Below are positions 9,070-16,921 of a stretch of 64,000 nucleotides of DNA, in pieces. This stretch comes from Achromobacter marplatensis (GTDB lineage Bacteria > Pseudomonadota > Gammaproteobacteria > Burkholderiales > Burkholderiaceae_B). The DNA lies in the NCBI RefSeq assembly GCF_002209535.1, contig NZ_NJIG01000008.1, positions 124,001 to 188,000 of the forward strand, written 5' to 3'. Below the pieces are notes generated by a model. It saw nothing but the letters and a program-made list of their open reading frames with translations, did not search any database and was not told the origin of the DNA. A program made the position numbers and the translations under genes. The first letter of the stretch is position 1, and every line of letters begins with the position of its first letter.

Positions 9070-9999
9070 ATGGATATCTTCATTCAACAACTGATTAACG
9101 GCGTCACGCTAGGCAGCGTGTACGCCCTGGTCGCCCTTGGCTACACCATGGTGTACGGCATCATCGGGCTGATCAACTTCGCGCATGGCGACGTCGTCAT
9201 GATCGGCGCCATGGCGGCCACGACGATCGCCATTTCGCTGGTGGGCGGTGATCCCGGCGTGTCCGCCTTCGTGGTGCTGGGCGTGGGCCTGCTGGTGTCC
9301 GTGCCGCTGTGCATGGCGGTGGGCTGGACGGCCGAGCGCGTGGCCTACCGGCCGCTGCGCCGGGCACCGCGCCTGGCGGCGCTGATCACGGCGATCGGCG
9401 TGTCCATCATCCTGCAGAACGTGGCGATGATGGGCTGGGGCCGCAACTACCTGAACTTCCCGCAGGTGCTGTCGCCGCACGTCTTCGAATTCGCCGGCGC
9501 GCGCATGAGCACGCTGCAGATCGCCATCGTGGTGATTGCGGCGCTGATCATGGGCGGCCTGCTGGCCGTGGTGCACAAGACCCGCCTGGGCACGGCGATG
9601 CGCGCTACCGCGCAGAACCGTGAAGTGGCGGGCCTGATGGGCGTGAACATCAATACGGTCATTTCGGCCGCGTTCCTGATCGGTTCGGCGCTGGCCGCCG
9701 TGGCGGGCATGATGGTCGCGACCTATTACGGCGTGTCTCAATACACGATGGGCTTCATGCTGGGCCTGAAGGCGTTCACGGCCGCCGTGCTGGGCGGCAT
9801 TGGCAACATGGTGGGCGCGATGGCCGGCGGCTTGCTGCTGGGCATCATCGAATCGCTGGGCGCCGGGTACATCGGCGACCTGACCGGGGGCTTCCTGGGC
9901 AGCCATTACCAGGACGTGTTCGCGTTCTTCGTGTTGGTGCTGGTGTTGATCTTCCGTCCGTCCGGCCTGTTGGGCGAACGAGTGGGAGACCGCGCATGA
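9070..9999 (+). CDS. livH: Branched-chain amino-acid ABC transporter permease LivH
   Basis: LivH is one of the two inner-membrane permeases of the Liv importer. The 309-residue product is almost entirely hydrophobic with about eight membrane segments and carries family motifs: FIQQLINGVTLGSVYALVAL at the N-terminus, LINFAHGDV near residue 34, ERVAYRPLRRAPRLAALITA near 90-110, and the cytoplasmic coupling loop around GTAMRATAQNREVAGLMG. The next gene overlaps its stop by four bases (ATGA), so livH and livM are translationally coupled. Confidence 0.96.
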   Translation: MDIFIQQLINGVTLGSVYALVALGYTMVYGIIGLINFAHGDVVMIGAMAATTIAISLVGGDPGVSAFVVLGVGLLVSVPLCMAVGWTAERVAYRPLRRAPRLAALITAIGVSIILQNVAMMGWGRNYLNFPQVLSPHVFEFAGARMSTLQIAIVVIAALIMGGLLAVVHKTRLGTAMRATAQNREVAGLMGVNINTVISAAFLIGSALAAVAGMMVATYYGVSQYTMGFMLGLKAFTAAVLGGIGNMVGAMAGGLLLGIIESLGAGYIGDLTGGFLGSHYQDVFAFFVLVLVLIFRPSGLLGERVGDRA

Positions 10000-11084
10000 G
10001 TTCCTCGTTGAAAGCAAGCGGGCTGTCGACCCGCAACCTGATCGGCATCGCGCTGATCGGCATCGTGCTGGCGGTGCTGCCCTTTGTGATCGGCATGGCC
10101 GGGCAAAGCTGGGTGCGCATCCTGAACTTTGCGTTGCTGTACGTGATGCTGTCGCTGGGCCTGAACATCGTGGTGGGCTTTGCCGGCCTGCTGGATCTGG
10201 GCTACATCGCGTTCTACGCGGTGGGCGCCTATACCTGGGCCTTGCTGGCCTCGCCGCACTTCGGGCTGCACCTGCCGTTCTGGGCGATCCTGCCGATCGC
10301 GCTGGCGGTGGCGTGCCTGTTCGGCGTGCTGCTGGGGGCGCCCACGCTGAAGCTGCGGGGGGACTACCTGGCCATCGTGACCTTGGGCTTCGGGGAAATC
10401 ATTCGCATCTTCCTGAACAACCTGAACGCCCCGATCAACATCACCAACGGGCCGCAGGGCATCAACCGCATCGACACCTTCAAGGTGGGCGAATTCGCGT
10501 TCGGGCGCACGGAAAGCCTCTTCGGCATCCGCTTCACCGGGCCCGAGAAGTACTACTACCTGCTGCTCGCGCTGACGCTCATCATCATCGTGGTGTGCGT
10601 GCGCCTGCAGAATTCGCGCATCGGCCGCGCGTGGGAAGCCATTCGTGAAGACGAGATCGCCGCCAAGGCGATGGGCATCAACACCCGCAACATCAAGCTG
10701 CTGGCGTTCGCGATGGGCGCTTCGTTCGGCGGCGTGGCGGGCGCGCTGTTCGCGTCGATGCAGGGCTTTGTCAGCCCCGAGAGCTTCTCGCTGATGGAAT
10801 CGATCTCGATCCTGTGCATGGTGGTGCTGGGCGGCATGGGCCATATCCCGGGCGTGATCCTGGGCGCGTTGATCCTGGCGGCCTTGCCAGAGTTCCTGCG
10901 TGCGGTCGTCGAGCCGTTCCAGCACATGGTGTTCGGCGCCGTGATCCTGGACCCCGAAGGCATCCGCATGCTGCTGTTCGGCTTGGCGATGGTGTGCGTC
11001 ATGCTGTTCCGTCCTGCGGGCCTGTGGCCGTCGGCGGTGCGCAAGCGTGAACTGGCCACCAAGACGCAAGGAGGCGCGGCATGA
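9996..11084 (+). CDS. livM: Branched-chain amino-acid ABC transporter permease LivM
   Basis: LivM is the second permease of the Liv importer. The 362 residues hold roughly ten hydrophobic segments and the motifs LSLGLNIVVGFAGLLDLGYI, PTLKLRGDYLAIVTLGFGEI and the coupling loop GRAWEAIREDEIAAKAMGIN. It overlaps livH and livG by four bases at each end (ATGA junctions). That fits one polycistronic message giving matched amounts of the membrane and ATPase parts. Confidence 0.96.
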   Translation: MSSSLKASGLSTRNLIGIALIGIVLAVLPFVIGMAGQSWVRILNFALLYVMLSLGLNIVVGFAGLLDLGYIAFYAVGAYTWALLASPHFGLHLPFWAILPIALAVACLFGVLLGAPTLKLRGDYLAIVTLGFGEIIRIFLNNLNAPINITNGPQGINRIDTFKVGEFAFGRTESLFGIRFTGPEKYYYLLLALTLIIIVVCVRLQNSRIGRAWEAIREDEIAAKAMGINTRNIKLLAFAMGASFGGVAGALFASMQGFVSPESFSLMESISILCMVVLGGMGHIPGVILGALILAALPEFLRAVVEPFQHMVFGAVILDPEGIRMLLFGLAMVCVMLFRPAGLWPSAVRKRELATKTQGGAA

Positions 11085-11884
11085 GCAAACTGCTGCAAGC
11101 CCAGGGCCTGGGCAAGCGCTTCGGCGGCCTGCAAGCCTTGTCGGACGTCAGTTTCGATATCGAGCAAGGCGAGATCTATGGCCTGATCGGCCCGAACGGC
11201 GCGGGCAAGACCACGCTGTTCAACGTGCTGACCGGCCTGTACATCCCGGAAGAGGGCAGCTGCACCTTCAATGGCGAATCCATGTCGGGCAAGAAGCCGC
11301 ATGAAGTCGCCTTTGCGGGCCTGGCGCGCACCTTCCAGAACATCCGCCTGTTCGCCAACCTGTCGGCCATCGAGAACGTGATGATCGGGCGCCACATGCG
11401 CACCAAGGCGGGCGTGCTGGGCGCCGTGCTGCGCACGCGCGGCACGCGCGCCGAAGAGGCCGCCATCGAGGCGCGGGCGCAAGAGCTGCTGGATTACGTG
11501 GGCATCGGCCATCGCGCCAACGACGTCGCGCGTTCGCTGCCTTATGGCGACCAGCGCCGGCTTGAGATCGCGCGCGCCCTGGCGACGGATCCCAAGCTGC
11601 TGGCGCTGGACGAACCCGCCGCCGGCATGAACGCGTCGGAAACCGTGGTGCTGCGCAAGCTGGTCGAAAAGATCCGCGGCGACGGCGTCACGGTGCTGCT
11701 GATCGAACACGACATGAAGCTCGTCATGGGGCTGTGCGACCGCGTGCTGGTGCTGGAATACGGCAAGGTGCTGGCGATGGGCAAGCCTGCCCAGGTGCAA
11801 CGCGATCCCAAGGTCATCGAAGCGTATCTGGGCGCCGGCGCGGCGCAGGACCCGCTGATTAACAAAGAGAGCCCGGCAACATGA
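11081..11884 (+). CDS. livG: Branched-chain amino-acid ABC transporter ATP-binding protein LivG
   Basis: LivG is one of two cytoplasmic ATPases energising the Liv importer. The 267-residue protein has Walker A GPNGAGKTT (near residue 37), a LivG-type signature region SLPYGDQRRLEIARAL, Walker B LLALDEPAAGMN and the switch His in LLIEHDMKLVMGLCD. It is coupled to both neighbours by four-base overlaps. All ATPase motifs are intact. Confidence 0.96.
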   Translation: MSKLLQAQGLGKRFGGLQALSDVSFDIEQGEIYGLIGPNGAGKTTLFNVLTGLYIPEEGSCTFNGESMSGKKPHEVAFAGLARTFQNIRLFANLSAIENVMIGRHMRTKAGVLGAVLRTRGTRAEEAAIEARAQELLDYVGIGHRANDVARSLPYGDQRRLEIARALATDPKLLALDEPAAGMNASETVVLRKLVEKIRGDGVTVLLIEHDMKLVMGLCDRVLVLEYGKVLAMGKPAQVQRDPKVIEAYLGAGAAQDPLINKESPAT

Positions 11885-12609
11885 CGGCATCCCAACCCTT
11901 ATTGGAACTGCGCGGCCTGCAGGTCTCGTACGGCGGCATCCGCGCGGTGCGCGGGATCGATCTGCGCGTGGACGAAGGCGAACTCGTGTGCCTGATCGGC
12001 GCCAACGGCGCCGGCAAGAGCACGACGTTGCGCGCCATCTGCGGCCTGGTGCCGCTGGCGGGCGGCGAAGTGGTCTATGGCGGCCAATCGATCGGCGGTC
12101 AGAAATCGCATGAACTGGTCCGCAAAGGCCTGGTCATGGTGCCGGAAGGCCGCGGCATCTTCGGCCAGCTGACCATCGAGGAGAACCTGGCGATGGGCGC
12201 GTACATCCGCCGGGATGCGGCGCAGGTCCGCCAGGACACCGACCGCGTCTTCACGCTGTTCCCGCGCCTGGCCGAACGCCGCAAGCAAGCGGCGGGCACC
12301 TTGTCCGGCGGCGAGCAGCAGATGGTGGCGATGGGCCGCGCGATGATCGCGCGCCCCAAGCTGCTGCTGCTGGACGAGCCGTCGATGGGCTTGGCGCCTT
12401 TGATGGTCGAGAAGGTCTTCGAGGTGGTGCGCACCATCGCCAGCGAAGGCGTCACGATCCTGCTGATCGAGCAGAACGCGCGCCTGGCGCTGGAGAACAG
12501 CCATCGCGGCTATGTGATGGAGTCGGGTGAGATCATCCTGTCCGGGCCCGCCGGCGACATGCTGCACGATCCCAAGGTGCGCGCGGCCTATCTGGGCGAG
12601 TCCGAGTAG
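11881..12609 (+). CDS. livF: Branched-chain amino-acid ABC transporter ATP-binding protein LivF
   Basis: LivF is the second ATPase of the Liv importer. The 242-residue product shows Walker A GANGAGKST (near 40), the ABC signature TLSGGEQQMVAMGRAM, Walker B KLLLLDEPSMGLAP, and the switch region LLIEQNARLAL, in which Gln stands where many ABC ATPases have His, as is usual for LivF. It is the last gene of livKHMGF. A long inverted repeat follows within about 50 bases. Confidence 0.96.
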   Translation: MTASQPLLELRGLQVSYGGIRAVRGIDLRVDEGELVCLIGANGAGKSTTLRAICGLVPLAGGEVVYGGQSIGGQKSHELVRKGLVMVPEGRGIFGQLTIEENLAMGAYIRRDAAQVRQDTDRVFTLFPRLAERRKQAAGTLSGGEQQMVAMGRAMIARPKLLLLDEPSMGLAPLMVEKVFEVVRTIASEGVTILLIEQNARLALENSHRGYVMESGEIILSGPAGDMLHDPKVRAAYLGESE

Positions 12610-12660
12610 GGCGCGGCCGATCTTGGGTGCGGGGCGGCAGGGCTTCGAGCTTGCGGATGT

Positions 12661-12895
12661 CAAGGTTCTTTAGCCGCCGAGGCTGCCCTGCGCCATTCCG
12701 ATGCTCGCCCCGGTGGGGCTGCGCTTCGGATGGCTCCGGGGTCCTCGGCTGACGGCGGCCTCATGCGTTGGTTTGGGACCCCGTTCACGGGCAAATGCCG
12801 TGAGCCGGTGGTCGGGCGGAGGGATCCGAAGCGCAGCCCCACCGGGGCGAGCATCGGAATCCCGCAGTCCGGACGCCGGCGGCTCAAGAACCCTG
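12661..12895. repeat. long imperfect inverted repeat between convergent genes
   Basis: Arms of about 71 bases (12661-12731 and 12824-12895) are reverse complements. The inner 37 bases match perfectly (12695-12731 with 12824-12860; core GCTCGCCCCGGTGGGGCTGC), and the outer parts match partly (GGTTCTT with AAGAACC at the ends). The spacer is about 92 bases. It fills most of the 328-base gap between the convergent livF and CoA-transferase genes, where no gene is apparent. It may act as a bidirectional terminator or be a dispersed repeat family member. Confidence 0.85.
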
Positions 12896-12937
12896 CCTCA
12901 CAAAACCGATCGCCAGCAATGCTGCCAAAACAAAGCG

Positions 12938-14209
12938 CTAAGCCGGTGCGCGTTCACGGTCCACGGCCATGACCGCGCCGGCCTCGATCAGTGCGTCGAT
13001 TTCCTGCTGGCCGTAGCCGAACTCTCCCAGGATCGCGATGGTGTCCTCGCCCAGGCGAGGCGCCGCGCGGTGGTATTGCGCGGGCGTGGCCGACAACTTC
13101 ACCGGCATACCGACGGTGCGTACCTTGCCGGCCACCGGGTGGTCCTGCTCGACCACCATGCCGCGCGCCAGCGTCTGCGGATGCGACAGCGCCTGCGCGA
13201 TCGAATGCACCGGGCCGGCGGGCACGCCGGCCTCGTCGAAAACGTCCAGCCATTCCTGCGCGCTGCGCGTCTCCAGGATGGCCGACATCTCCGCCACCAG
13301 TTCGTCGCGGTTGTTCATGCGATCGCGGTTGCGGGCGTAGCGCGGATCGTCCGCCCACTCCGGCTTGCCCAGCGCTTGCGCGATGCGCTGCCAGTTCTTT
13401 TCATTCGCGCCGCCGATGATGATCCAGTCCGTGCCCGTGGGGAATGCCTGGTAGGGCGCGCTCAGTACATGGGCCGAACCGGTGGGGCCGGGGGAGACGC
13501 CGCTGCCGAAGTAGATCGCGGCGTGCCAGTACAGTTGCTGCAGGCTGGCTTCCAACAACGAGGTCTCGACGATCTGGCCTTCGCCGGTGCGCTGCTTGTG
13601 CTGATACGCGGCCAGCACGCCGAACGCGGCCAGCAGGCCCGCATTGATGTCGGCCACGGAATTGCCGGTGCGCAGCGGCGGGCCGCCAGGTTCGCCGGTA
13701 ATGGCCATCAGGCCGGAGAAGCCCTGCGCGACCAGGTCGAAGCCGCCCTTGTCGGCGTAGGGGCCGGTGGTGCCGTACCCCGATACGGCGCAATAGATCA
13801 GGCCCGGGTTTTCCTGGCGCAGCGTGTCGTAGCCCAGCCCCAGCTTTTCCATCGTGCCCTTGCGGAAGTTCTCGGTGACGACGTCGGCGTCGCGGATCAT
13901 GCGCAGCAGAACCTTCTTGCCTTCGGGGTGTTTCAAGTCCAGGGCGATGGCGCGCTTGTTGCGGTTGAGCATGAGGTAGGGCGCCGAGATGCCGTTGATC
14001 TGCGGGTCGCGATACTGGCGGGAATCGTCGCCGCCATCGATCTTTTCGACCTTGATGACGTCGGCGCCCAGGTCGGCCAGCATCATGCCGCAGGTAGGGC
14101 CGGCCATGATCTGCGACAGCTCGATCACGCGCATGCCGGCCAACGCGCCGACGGGCGCATCGGAGGTGGAGGAGGGCGGGCGGCCGGAGCCGCGGGTGTC
14201 GTTATGCAT
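12938..14209 (-). CDS. CaiB/BaiF family (class III) CoA-transferase
   Basis: Class III CoA-transferases move CoA between carboxylic acids, using an aspartate that forms an acyl-anhydride intermediate. The 423-residue protein has the N-terminal GMRVIELSQIMAGPTCGMML, then LGADVIKVEKIDGGDDSR and the RNKRAIALDLKHPEGK stretch. The candidate catalytic Asp lies in NSVADINAGLL. The start ATG 14209 has AAGGA upstream; a longer frame to 14383 lacks family similarity. It lies 20 bases after the crotonase gene and downstream of a Bug binding protein, so uptake and CoA activation of a carboxylate are suggested. The substrate cannot be told from sequence. Confidence 0.93.
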   Translation of the reverse strand: MHNDTRGSGRPPSSTSDAPVGALAGMRVIELSQIMAGPTCGMMLADLGADVIKVEKIDGGDDSRQYRDPQINGISAPYLMLNRNKRAIALDLKHPEGKKVLLRMIRDADVVTENFRKGTMEKLGLGYDTLRQENPGLIYCAVSGYGTTGPYADKGGFDLVAQGFSGLMAITGEPGGPPLRTGNSVADINAGLLAAFGVLAAYQHKQRTGEGQIVETSLLEASLQQLYWHAAIYFGSGVSPGPTGSAHVLSAPYQAFPTGTDWIIIGGANEKNWQRIAQALGKPEWADDPRYARNRDRMNNRDELVAEMSAILETRSAQEWLDVFDEAGVPAGPVHSIAQALSHPQTLARGMVVEQDHPVAGKVRTVGMPVKLSATPAQYHRAAPRLGEDTIAILGEFGYGQQEIDALIEAGAVMAVDRERAPA

Positions 14210-14229
14210 GCAGGTTCCTTGATCGGCGT

Positions 14230-15030
14230 TTAGCGGCCGTTGAATTGCGGTTTGGCCTTGGCGAGAAAGGCGCGGTAGCCGGCTCGGAAGTCCTCGGTGT
14301 CGAAGCAGTCGAAGGCTTCGTCGCGGTCGGCGTCGGTCAATGTCTTGCCCTGGACCAGGTTGCGCACGAATTTCTTGTGCCAACGTGCCACGAGCGGCGC
14401 TCCGTCGGCGATGCGGCGCGCGGCGGTCTGGGCTTGCTCGGCCACCTGATCGTCCGGCACGACGCGCGTGACCACGCCCAGCCGCAACGCTTCGGCGGCG
14501 TCGAATATCGTTCCTTCCAGCAGCACTTGCAGCGCGGTGGTCGGGCCAACCAGGCGCACCAGCGGCGCCAGTTCCGAATACGACATCACGAGCCCCAGGT
14601 TCTTGATCGGGACGCCGAACCGCGAACTTTCGCCGCAGATGCGTAGATCGGCCAGACTGGCGATCTCCAGGCCGCCGCCCACGCAGATACCGTGTATCTG
14701 CGCCACGACCGGGTGGCGGCAGCCGCCGATGGCCTCGATCGTGCGGCGCATGACGGCGCCGTATTCCACGGCCTGCCGCTTGTTGCTGCGCGCGGTTTCG
14801 AATTCGCTGATGTCATTGCCGGGCGAGAACGCCTTTTCGCCAGCGCCGCGCAACAGCACGCAACGCACGTTGTCTTCGCGGTCCAGTTCCAGGAAGATGT
14901 CGCCCAGCAGACGCCAGCCGTCGATGGTGAAGGCGTTGAGCTTTTCGGGCCGGTTCAGCACCACGGTCGCGATGTCGCCCTCGCGTTGCAGCAGGATGGG
15001 CGTGGAGTCGGGGGTAGAAGTAGCGCTCAT
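14230..15030 (-). CDS. Enoyl-CoA hydratase/isomerase (crotonase) family protein
   Basis: This is a 266-residue crotonase-fold enzyme acting on an acyl-CoA. The oxyanion-hole regions are present (AFSPGNDISEF and ICVGGGLEIASLADLRI). The two glutamates used by true enoyl-CoA hydratases appear to be missing: the usual PE before the LG turn reads FGVPIKNLGL, and the second Glu position aligns with Gln in TALQVLLEG. It may therefore be an isomerase, hydrolase, decarboxylase or ligase-type family member rather than a hydratase. It sits in one operon with a CoA-transferase and a Bug protein. Confidence 0.92.
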   Translation of the reverse strand: MSATSTPDSTPILLQREGDIATVVLNRPEKLNAFTIDGWRLLGDIFLELDREDNVRCVLLRGAGEKAFSPGNDISEFETARSNKRQAVEYGAVMRRTIEAIGGCRHPVVAQIHGICVGGGLEIASLADLRICGESSRFGVPIKNLGLVMSYSELAPLVRLVGPTTALQVLLEGTIFDAAEALRLGVVTRVVPDDQVAEQAQTAARRIADGAPLVARWHKKFVRNLVQGKTLTDADRDEAFDCFDTEDFRAGYRAFLAKAKPQFNGR

Positions 15031-15073
15031 GGGGTTCCTTTGGTCGGGCGCGGGGGCGAGCCCCCGCAGGGGA

Positions 15074-16069
15074 TCACTGTTTCGTCAGGCCAAGGCTGGC
15101 GGTGAGCTTGCCGTACTTGGTCCATTCGTCGCGCACATAGGCGGCGAAGGCCGCGGGGGTTTGCGGCCCGCCGCCCAGGTCCATGCCTTGGTCGGCCAGC
15201 TTTGCCGCGATCTCGGGGTCGGCCAGGGTCTGGGCCAGCGCCCGGTCCAGCTTGTCCATGATCGGGCGGGGCAGCTGCGCCGGGGCCAGCACCGCGTACC
15301 ACTGCACGATGTCCAGGCCCTTGATGCCGGATTCCGCCAGGGTGGGCACGTCGGGCAGCCGCTTGCTGCGTTCGGCGCTGGTGACCGCCAGCGGTCGTAG
15401 CTTGCCCGCCTGGATCTGGTTGATGGCGCCGGGCAGCGTGTCGAAGTTCATGTCCACATTGCCGCCCAGCAGGTCGGTCATGGCCTGGCCGCTGCCCTTG
15501 TAGGGAACGTGCTCCATCGACACGCCGGCGATCTGCGAGAAACGCGCGGCGCTCAGATGTTGCGGGCTGCCCATGCCCGACGAGGCGTACAGCAGCTGCT
15601 TGGGTTTGGCGCGGGCGTCATCCACCAGGTTCTGGACGGTGGCGTAGCGGTGCTTGGCCGGGTTCACGACCAGCACGTTGGGCACCGACCCGATGTACCG
15701 CACCGCGGTGAAATCCCGGATGGGATCGATGCTGGATTGCACGACATAGGGCGCGGCGACCGTGGACTGCATGTTCGCCAGCAGCAGCGTGTAGCCGTCG
15801 GGGTCGGCTTTTGCCACGTAATCGGCGGCGATCAGGCCAGAGGCCCCCGGCTTGTTCTCGACCACGATCTGCTGGCCAAGCAGGGTGGACAGGCGCGCGG
15901 ACACGATGCGCGCCGAGACGTCGGTGCCGCCGCCGGGCACAAACCCGACGACCAGGCGGATGGGGCGTTCCGGCCACTTCGCCGGATCCTGCGCCAGGGC
16001 GGGGCTGGCGGCGGCCACGCCGGCCGCCAAGGCCAGCGCGCCCGTCCAGGCGCGAGCATGCTTGTTCAT
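15074..16069 (-). CDS. Bug/TctC-type periplasmic solute-binding protein
   Basis: Bug proteins are periplasmic receptors, very numerous in Bordetella and Achromobacter, that usually bind carboxylates or amides. The 331-residue precursor has a signal peptide (AAASPALAQ, cleavage near residue 27) and the family motifs WPERPIRLVVGFVPGGGTDV, VENKPGASGLIAADYVAK and the C-terminal KLADQGMDLGG. No TctA/TctB membrane genes lie beside it, which is common for Bug genes. It is the first gene of the operon with the crotonase and CoA-transferase, so the ligand is probably the acid they metabolise. Confidence 0.93.
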   Translation of the reverse strand: MNKHARAWTGALALAAGVAAASPALAQDPAKWPERPIRLVVGFVPGGGTDVSARIVSARLSTLLGQQIVVENKPGASGLIAADYVAKADPDGYTLLLANMQSTVAAPYVVQSSIDPIRDFTAVRYIGSVPNVLVVNPAKHRYATVQNLVDDARAKPKQLLYASSGMGSPQHLSAARFSQIAGVSMEHVPYKGSGQAMTDLLGGNVDMNFDTLPGAINQIQAGKLRPLAVTSAERSKRLPDVPTLAESGIKGLDIVQWYAVLAPAQLPRPIMDKLDRALAQTLADPEIAAKLADQGMDLGGGPQTPAAFAAYVRDEWTKYGKLTASLGLTKQ

Positions 16070-16149
16070 ATGGAGTCTCCTTGGTGGATGAAACCTGCCC
16101 GGGTGTTGCTTGATTTATGATGGGGTCAGGTTGGTATTCCTTTGGTGTT

Positions 16150-16159
16150 TGGTATACCA
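16150..16159. promoter_or_regulatory. palindrome TGGTATACCA, probable GntR operator
   Basis: The perfect 10-bp palindrome TGGTATACCA lies in the 128-base gap between the divergent Bug and GntR genes, with a related half site TTGGTAT at 16131. FadR-type GntR regulators bind sites with a GT-N(2-3)-AC core, so this is the likely shared operator for both directions. Confidence 0.6.
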
Positions 16160-16197
16160 GATACAAAAATAATCGATGTTGTGAGCGTGAACAACCC

Positions 16198-16905
16198 ATG
16201 GCTAACCCTGAAAGTCCGATCCCGGAAGTGTCCGTCCCCGATTTGGCGATTCGCCACCCGACCCTGCCGGCGGTCGTGGCCGAGCGGCTGCGGCAGCTGA
16301 TCATCGACGGCACGTTGAAGCCCGGCACCTGGCTCAACGAGCGGGACCTGTGCGATCAATTGAAGATTTCACGAACGCCGTTGCGCGAGGCTTACCGGAT
16401 GCTGGCCTCGGACGGCCTGGTGGCGTTGCAACCCAAGCGCGGGGCGATGGTGATCGAGTTGTCGGCCGACGACATCGAGAACATTTTCGATGTGCTGTCC
16501 GTGCTGGAGGGATTGGCTGTTCGCAGCGCGGCCGAGCGCGCGTCCGAGGCGGAGCTTGCCGAGATCGCTCGCCTGCATGCGCAGATGCTTGAAAACTACG
16601 AGAAGCGCGATATCCGCGCGTACTTCGCGGCCAGCATGGGCACGCATATCGCGATCAACCGCGCCGCCCACAATCCCGCGCTGACACAGTCCTATGACCG
16701 GCTGAACCTGCAGGTGCAGGCGCTGCGCTACAAGTCCAACTTCGATCTGGACGAATGGACGACGGCGGTCGCGGACCACGAGGCCTTCGTGCAGGCGCTG
16801 ATGGCGCGCGACGGCAAGCGCGCCGAAACGCTGATCCGCAAGCACGTGGGCGGCAAGAAGGCCTACAACCTTCGTGGCCGCCCAGGCGCTGCCGTCAAAT
16901 CCTGA
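16198..16905 (+). CDS. GntR family (FadR/FCD type) transcriptional regulator
   Basis: A 235-residue regulator with an N-terminal winged helix (about 20-90, PGTWLNERDLCDQLKISRTP, then LREAYRMLASDGLVALQPKR) and a C-terminal all-helical FCD effector domain. The ATG at 16198 was chosen; the longer frame adds a poor N-terminus overlapping the operator. It is divergent from the Bug-crotonase-CoA-transferase operon and most likely controls it in response to the acid or its CoA ester. It ends 16 bases from the convergent MFS gene. Confidence 0.93.
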   Translation: MANPESPIPEVSVPDLAIRHPTLPAVVAERLRQLIIDGTLKPGTWLNERDLCDQLKISRTPLREAYRMLASDGLVALQPKRGAMVIELSADDIENIFDVLSVLEGLAVRSAAERASEAELAEIARLHAQMLENYEKRDIRAYFAASMGTHIAINRAAHNPALTQSYDRLNLQVQALRYKSNFDLDEWTTAVADHEAFVQALMARDGKRAETLIRKHVGGKKAYNLRGRPGAAVKS

Positions 16906-16921
16906 ACCCGGCCCGCGCCTG

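Noticed and set aside
12701..14233. 510-residue open frame on the plus strand
   Set aside because: Antisense to the CoA-transferase and starting inside the inverted repeat; the composition is typical of a shadow frame.
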